Shown: positions 7,403-9,201 of the stretch, in pieces
Layout of the letters: each line of letters opens with the position of its first letter
Position numbering within the stretch: position 1 is the first letter of the stretch
NCBI GenBank assembly: GCA_946482375.1
Contig: CAMLRH010000092.1
Location: 1 to 9,201, forward strand
DNA length: 9,201 nt
Direction of reading: 5' to 3'
Source of the DNA: an uncultured Caulobacteraceae bacterium
GTDB taxonomy: Bacteria > Pseudomonadota > Alphaproteobacteria > Caulobacterales > Caulobacteraceae
Notes under the pieces: model-generated
Database searches by the model: none
What the model was told of the DNA's origin: nothing
The model's input: only the letters and a program-made list of their open reading frames with translations
Position numbers and translations under genes: made by a program

Positions 7403-7500
7403 CCCGCTCATCCCCGCGAAAGCGGGGACCCAGGTTTGTTATCGTAAGGCGCGAGGGTGTCAGAAAAAGCCTGGGTTCCCGCTTTCGCGGGAATGAGCGG
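7403..7500 (+). repeat. Paired inverted repeat between convergent genes, CCCGCGAAAGCGGG family
   Basis: Arms 7403-7436 and 7467-7500 are inverted copies, matching at 31 of 34 positions by eye. Each arm carries its own hairpin. On the plus strand the left one is CCCCGC-GAAA-GCGGGG (7412-7427). The right one is TTCCCGC-TTTC-GCGGGAA (7476-7493), which reads as a GAAA tetraloop on the minus strand. It fills nearly all of the 114 bp between the receptor stop and the stop of the convergent reductase gene. Hairpins with this core are widespread intergenic repeats in Proteobacteria, including Caulobacterales. No target duplication or ORF is seen. Confidence 0.85.
7464..7493 (-). terminator. Candidate terminator for the reductase operon
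   Basis: Read on the minus strand, the 7-bp stem with a GAAA tetraloop (7493-7476) begins 11 nt after the reductase stop. Five T follow (7468-7464), but only after a 7-nt gap, so it is a less than ideal intrinsic terminator. On the plus strand the left hairpin is followed by a TTTGTTAT stretch and may serve the receptor gene in the same way. Confidence 0.4.
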
Positions 7501-7503
7501 AAA

Positions 7504-8367
7504 CTAAGCGGCCCAGGTGGCGTCGAGGGCCTCCGGGTCCTCGATGGCCATGCCGTCCCAGTCGAGTTCGGGCGGCGGGCTGGAGGCGGCGGCGATTACC
7601 GCCGACAGCTCGGCCGCGGAGGTGACGCCGACCAGCACCGCCGTCGCTTCCTTCCGCGACAGGGCGAAGCCCAACGCCGCCTGCAGCGGATCGGAGCGGC
7701 CTTCCGCGATCAATCGCCGGACGCGCGAGATCCCCGCGCCGCGCAGCGCCGTCGGGATGCGGTCGGGCGGCAGGAAGAGCAGGCCGTGCAGGAAGATGGA
7801 GCGCAGCTGTACTTCCACGCCCAGGCTCGCGACCTCCTCCAGCGTGCCGTCCACCAGCAGCCGCTGGTCGAGCAGGCTGGCGGGCGCCTGGATGATGTCG
7901 GGCTTGTAGCGCCGCGCCATGCCGACCGGATCGTCGGAGGCGTGGACGGAGACGCCGATCTTGGCGAACAGGCCCTCGTCGCGCAGCTGCTGCAGCCGCT
8001 GCCACAGCGCCGCGCCCATGGGGCTGAAAAGCTCGCCGGCGTGCTGGACGACGATGGCGTCGGCGCGAGCGAGTCCCAGCCGCTTCAGCGCCGCCCGGGC
8101 CTCGGCTTCCACGAAGTCCGGTCCGCGGTCGCCGCGCACGGCGCCCAGCGTCACCCGGAACGGCGCCGGCTTGGGCATCAGCTGGCCGAGCAGCGATTCC
8201 GCCGCGCCGTAGATGCCCGAGGTGTCGAGCACCGACAGGCCGGCGCGCTGCGCCACCTGGAAGATGGCCCGCGTTTCCGCTTCCGGCGTGCGGCCGCGCG
8301 GGGGGGGCGCGGCGCCGAGGCCGAACTGGGCGGCCGCCAGGCCGAGTTTGGGAAGGGTCGGGCTCAT
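7504..8367 (-). CDS. Aldo/keto reductase-like protein, catalytic lysine apparently absent
   Basis: 287-residue TIM-barrel protein of the aldo/keto reductase superfamily, close to the subgroup found beside nucleotide-sugar and nonulosonate genes (AQFGLG opening, KIGVSVHASDD 136-146, QLRSIFLHGLL). Asp48 and Tyr53 (LDTSGIYG) and His109 (VVQHAGEL) match three of the four catalytic positions. The strand that should carry the lysine (family pattern F-x-I-x-T-K) reads FRVTLGAVRG (70-79), with Leu or Gly in its place. The start ATG (8365-8367) overlaps the stop of the preceding gene as ATGA. This is preferred to the open upstream frame to 8553, which is low-complexity and lies inside that gene. Pro21-Pro23 are encoded by a run of eight C on the coding strand. 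The protein may be a weak or non-catalytic reductase, or act on an unusual substrate; its role is unknown. Confidence 0.82.
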   Translation of the reverse strand: MSPTLPKLGLAAAQFGLGAAPPPRGRTPEAETRAIFQVAQRAGLSVLDTSGIYGAAESLLGQLMPKPAPFRVTLGAVRGDRGPDFVEAEARAALKRLGLARADAIVVQHAGELFSPMGAALWQRLQQLRDEGLFAKIGVSVHASDDPVGMARRYKPDIIQAPASLLDQRLLVDGTLEEVASLGVEVQLRSIFLHGLLFLPPDRIPTALRGAGISRVRRLIAEGRSDPLQAALGFALSRKEATAVLVGVTSAAELSAVIAAASSPPPELDWDGMAIEDPEALDATWAA

Positions 8368-9201
8368 GGGAATCCGGCGAAAGGTTGTGGCGGGCGCCGC
8401 AGCAGGGACTCGAGCAGCCCCTTGGCGGTCATGGCGGGAATGATGTGGGCGTAGGTCGCGATCAGCCTGGCCATCTCGGCTTCGCCATGGGCGGCGCTGA
8501 TGGCGTGTGGACCGACGACGATGAAGCCGGCGGCGGCCATCTCCCGCAGCCACAGCCCCTCGAGCTGGGGCGCGGCGAACAGCGGCGCGGGCAGGGTCGG
8601 GTCGCCGTCGAGGGCGAAGAAGCGCTCGGCGCCGGAGGCCTCGATGATGCGGCCGACCTCCGCCTGCAGCTCGGCCCCCAGCACGCGCAGCTGCGGCGCG
8701 ACGGGATATTCGGCCAGCACGTGCAGCGTCGCCGCGGCGGCGGCCAGCGACTCCGGCCGGGCGGCGGGCAGGTCCTCGTCATCCAGTTCGGCCACGAGAC
8801 TCTTCAGCCCTGCGACGGCGCCGAGCGAACGGCCATTGGCCAACGCCGCGCCATGGACGGAAAGGTCGGGCAGCACGCCGCTCATCCCCTGTGCGCCGTT
8901 CTCGTGAACGCGGAAGGCGGACGCGCCCTCGTCGAAGATCAGCAGCGCCCTGGCGGCGTCGGCGAGTTCGCGGGCGGCGGTGAGGTCCGCTGGGTCGGCG
9001 CCCAGCGGGTCGATGACGACGGCGGCGAGGTCTTCGGTCTCGTCGAATGGCCCAGCCGGCGGCGAGCAGGCCAGCACGCGGCGCTTGCCGGTGACCAGCC
9101 GCGCGGCGGCGATCGCCGCGGGCAACGCCTGCGACTCGGCGGCGGTGAAGCGGACGGCCTCGGCGGCGGGCAGCAGGGAAATCAGCGCCTCGGCAGCCGC
9201 A
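8364..9201 (-). CDS. Class III aminotransferase-like (glutamate-1-semialdehyde aminomutase-like) protein, PLP lysine absent, partial
   Basis: C-terminal 278 residues of a protein that enters from the right edge. The reading frame is open to 9200; a TTG near 9125 is internal and is not taken as the start. The fold follows fold-type I, class III enzymes. ISLLPAAEAVRFTAAESQA aligns with the region that reads LVPSVEMVRFVNSGTEA in GSA aminomutase, and LLIFDEGASAFR matches the LLIFDEVxxGFR block with its cofactor-binding Asp (8931-8933). But the Schiff-base lysine segment, usually LGKxIGGG, reads HGAALANG, with Ala at 8847-8849. The phosphate-binding SGTEA motif is also lost. PLP transamination is therefore unlikely as written. 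It is coupled by ATGA to the aldo/keto reductase gene. The N-terminal half, possibly fused to another domain, is not visible. Function unknown. Confidence 0.75.
   Translation of the reverse strand, partial: AAAEALISLLPAAEAVRFTAAESQALPAAIAAARLVTGKRRVLACSPPAGPFDETEDLAAVVIDPLGADPADLTAARELADAARALLIFDEGASAFRVHENGAQGMSGVLPDLSVHGAALANGRSLGAVAGLKSLVAELDDEDLPAARPESLAAAAATLHVLAEYPVAPQLRVLGAELQAEVGRIIEASGAERFFALDGDPTLPAPLFAAPQLEGLWLREMAAAGFIVVGPHAISAAHGEAEMARLIATYAHIIPAMTAKGLLESLLRRPPQPFAGFP

Noticed and set aside
8367..8553. Longer N-terminus for the aldo/keto reductase
   Set aside because: The added 62 residues are Arg/His-rich, lie within the aminotransferase-like gene and lack homology. The ATGA overlap start matches the family N-terminus.

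Overview
The window is very GC-rich and gene-dense. Third codon positions are almost all G or C, and long antisense ORFs appear as a by-product. Gene content and the small dispersed palindromic repeats suggest an alphaproteobacterium, most likely of the Caulobacterales (Caulobacter, Phenylobacterium or Brevundimonas type). That placement is inferred from recognised families and repeat style, not from a marker gene.

Layout. (1) 1-1852, minus strand: a two-gene ABC export-type unit. A complete ATPase (974-1852) is followed 4 bp later by a large ABC-2 permease that runs off the left edge. The permease resembles the family that carries an M1 aminopeptidase-like C-terminal domain, but that part lies outside the window. 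(2) 1964-3887, plus strand: a tight operon of an FAH-family acylpyruvate hydrolase, a zeta-class glutathione transferase (maleylpyruvate/maleylacetoacetate isomerase type) and a beta carbonic anhydrase. The first two are consecutive enzymes of gentisate/homogentisate-type ring-cleavage pathways. (3) 3961-5070, plus: alanine dehydrogenase with its own RBS. (4) 5071-5586: a 516-bp non-coding stretch. It holds a paired inverted repeat, a candidate promoter with a palindrome in its spacer, a clear cobalamin riboswitch and a structured leader. (5) 5587-7389, plus: a BtuB-like TonB-dependent receptor, presumably switched off by the riboswitch when cobalamin is abundant. (6) 7403-7500: a second paired inverted repeat between convergent genes, probably acting as terminator in both directions. 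(7) 7504-9201, minus: two genes overlapping by ATGA, a class III aminotransferase-like protein (runs off the right edge) and an aldo/keto reductase-like protein.

Most of the window is ordinary metabolism and transport. The parts most worth a second look are these. The aminotransferase/aldo-keto reductase pair both appear to have lost the catalytic lysine of their families. The two repeat elements share outer flanks but have different stem-loop cores. The leader after the B12 box holds several mutually exclusive pairings, including one that could mask the Shine-Dalgarno site. The FAH-family enzyme appears to lack about ten residues of a usual loop. No mobile-element gene, CRISPR array, tRNA or rRNA was seen.
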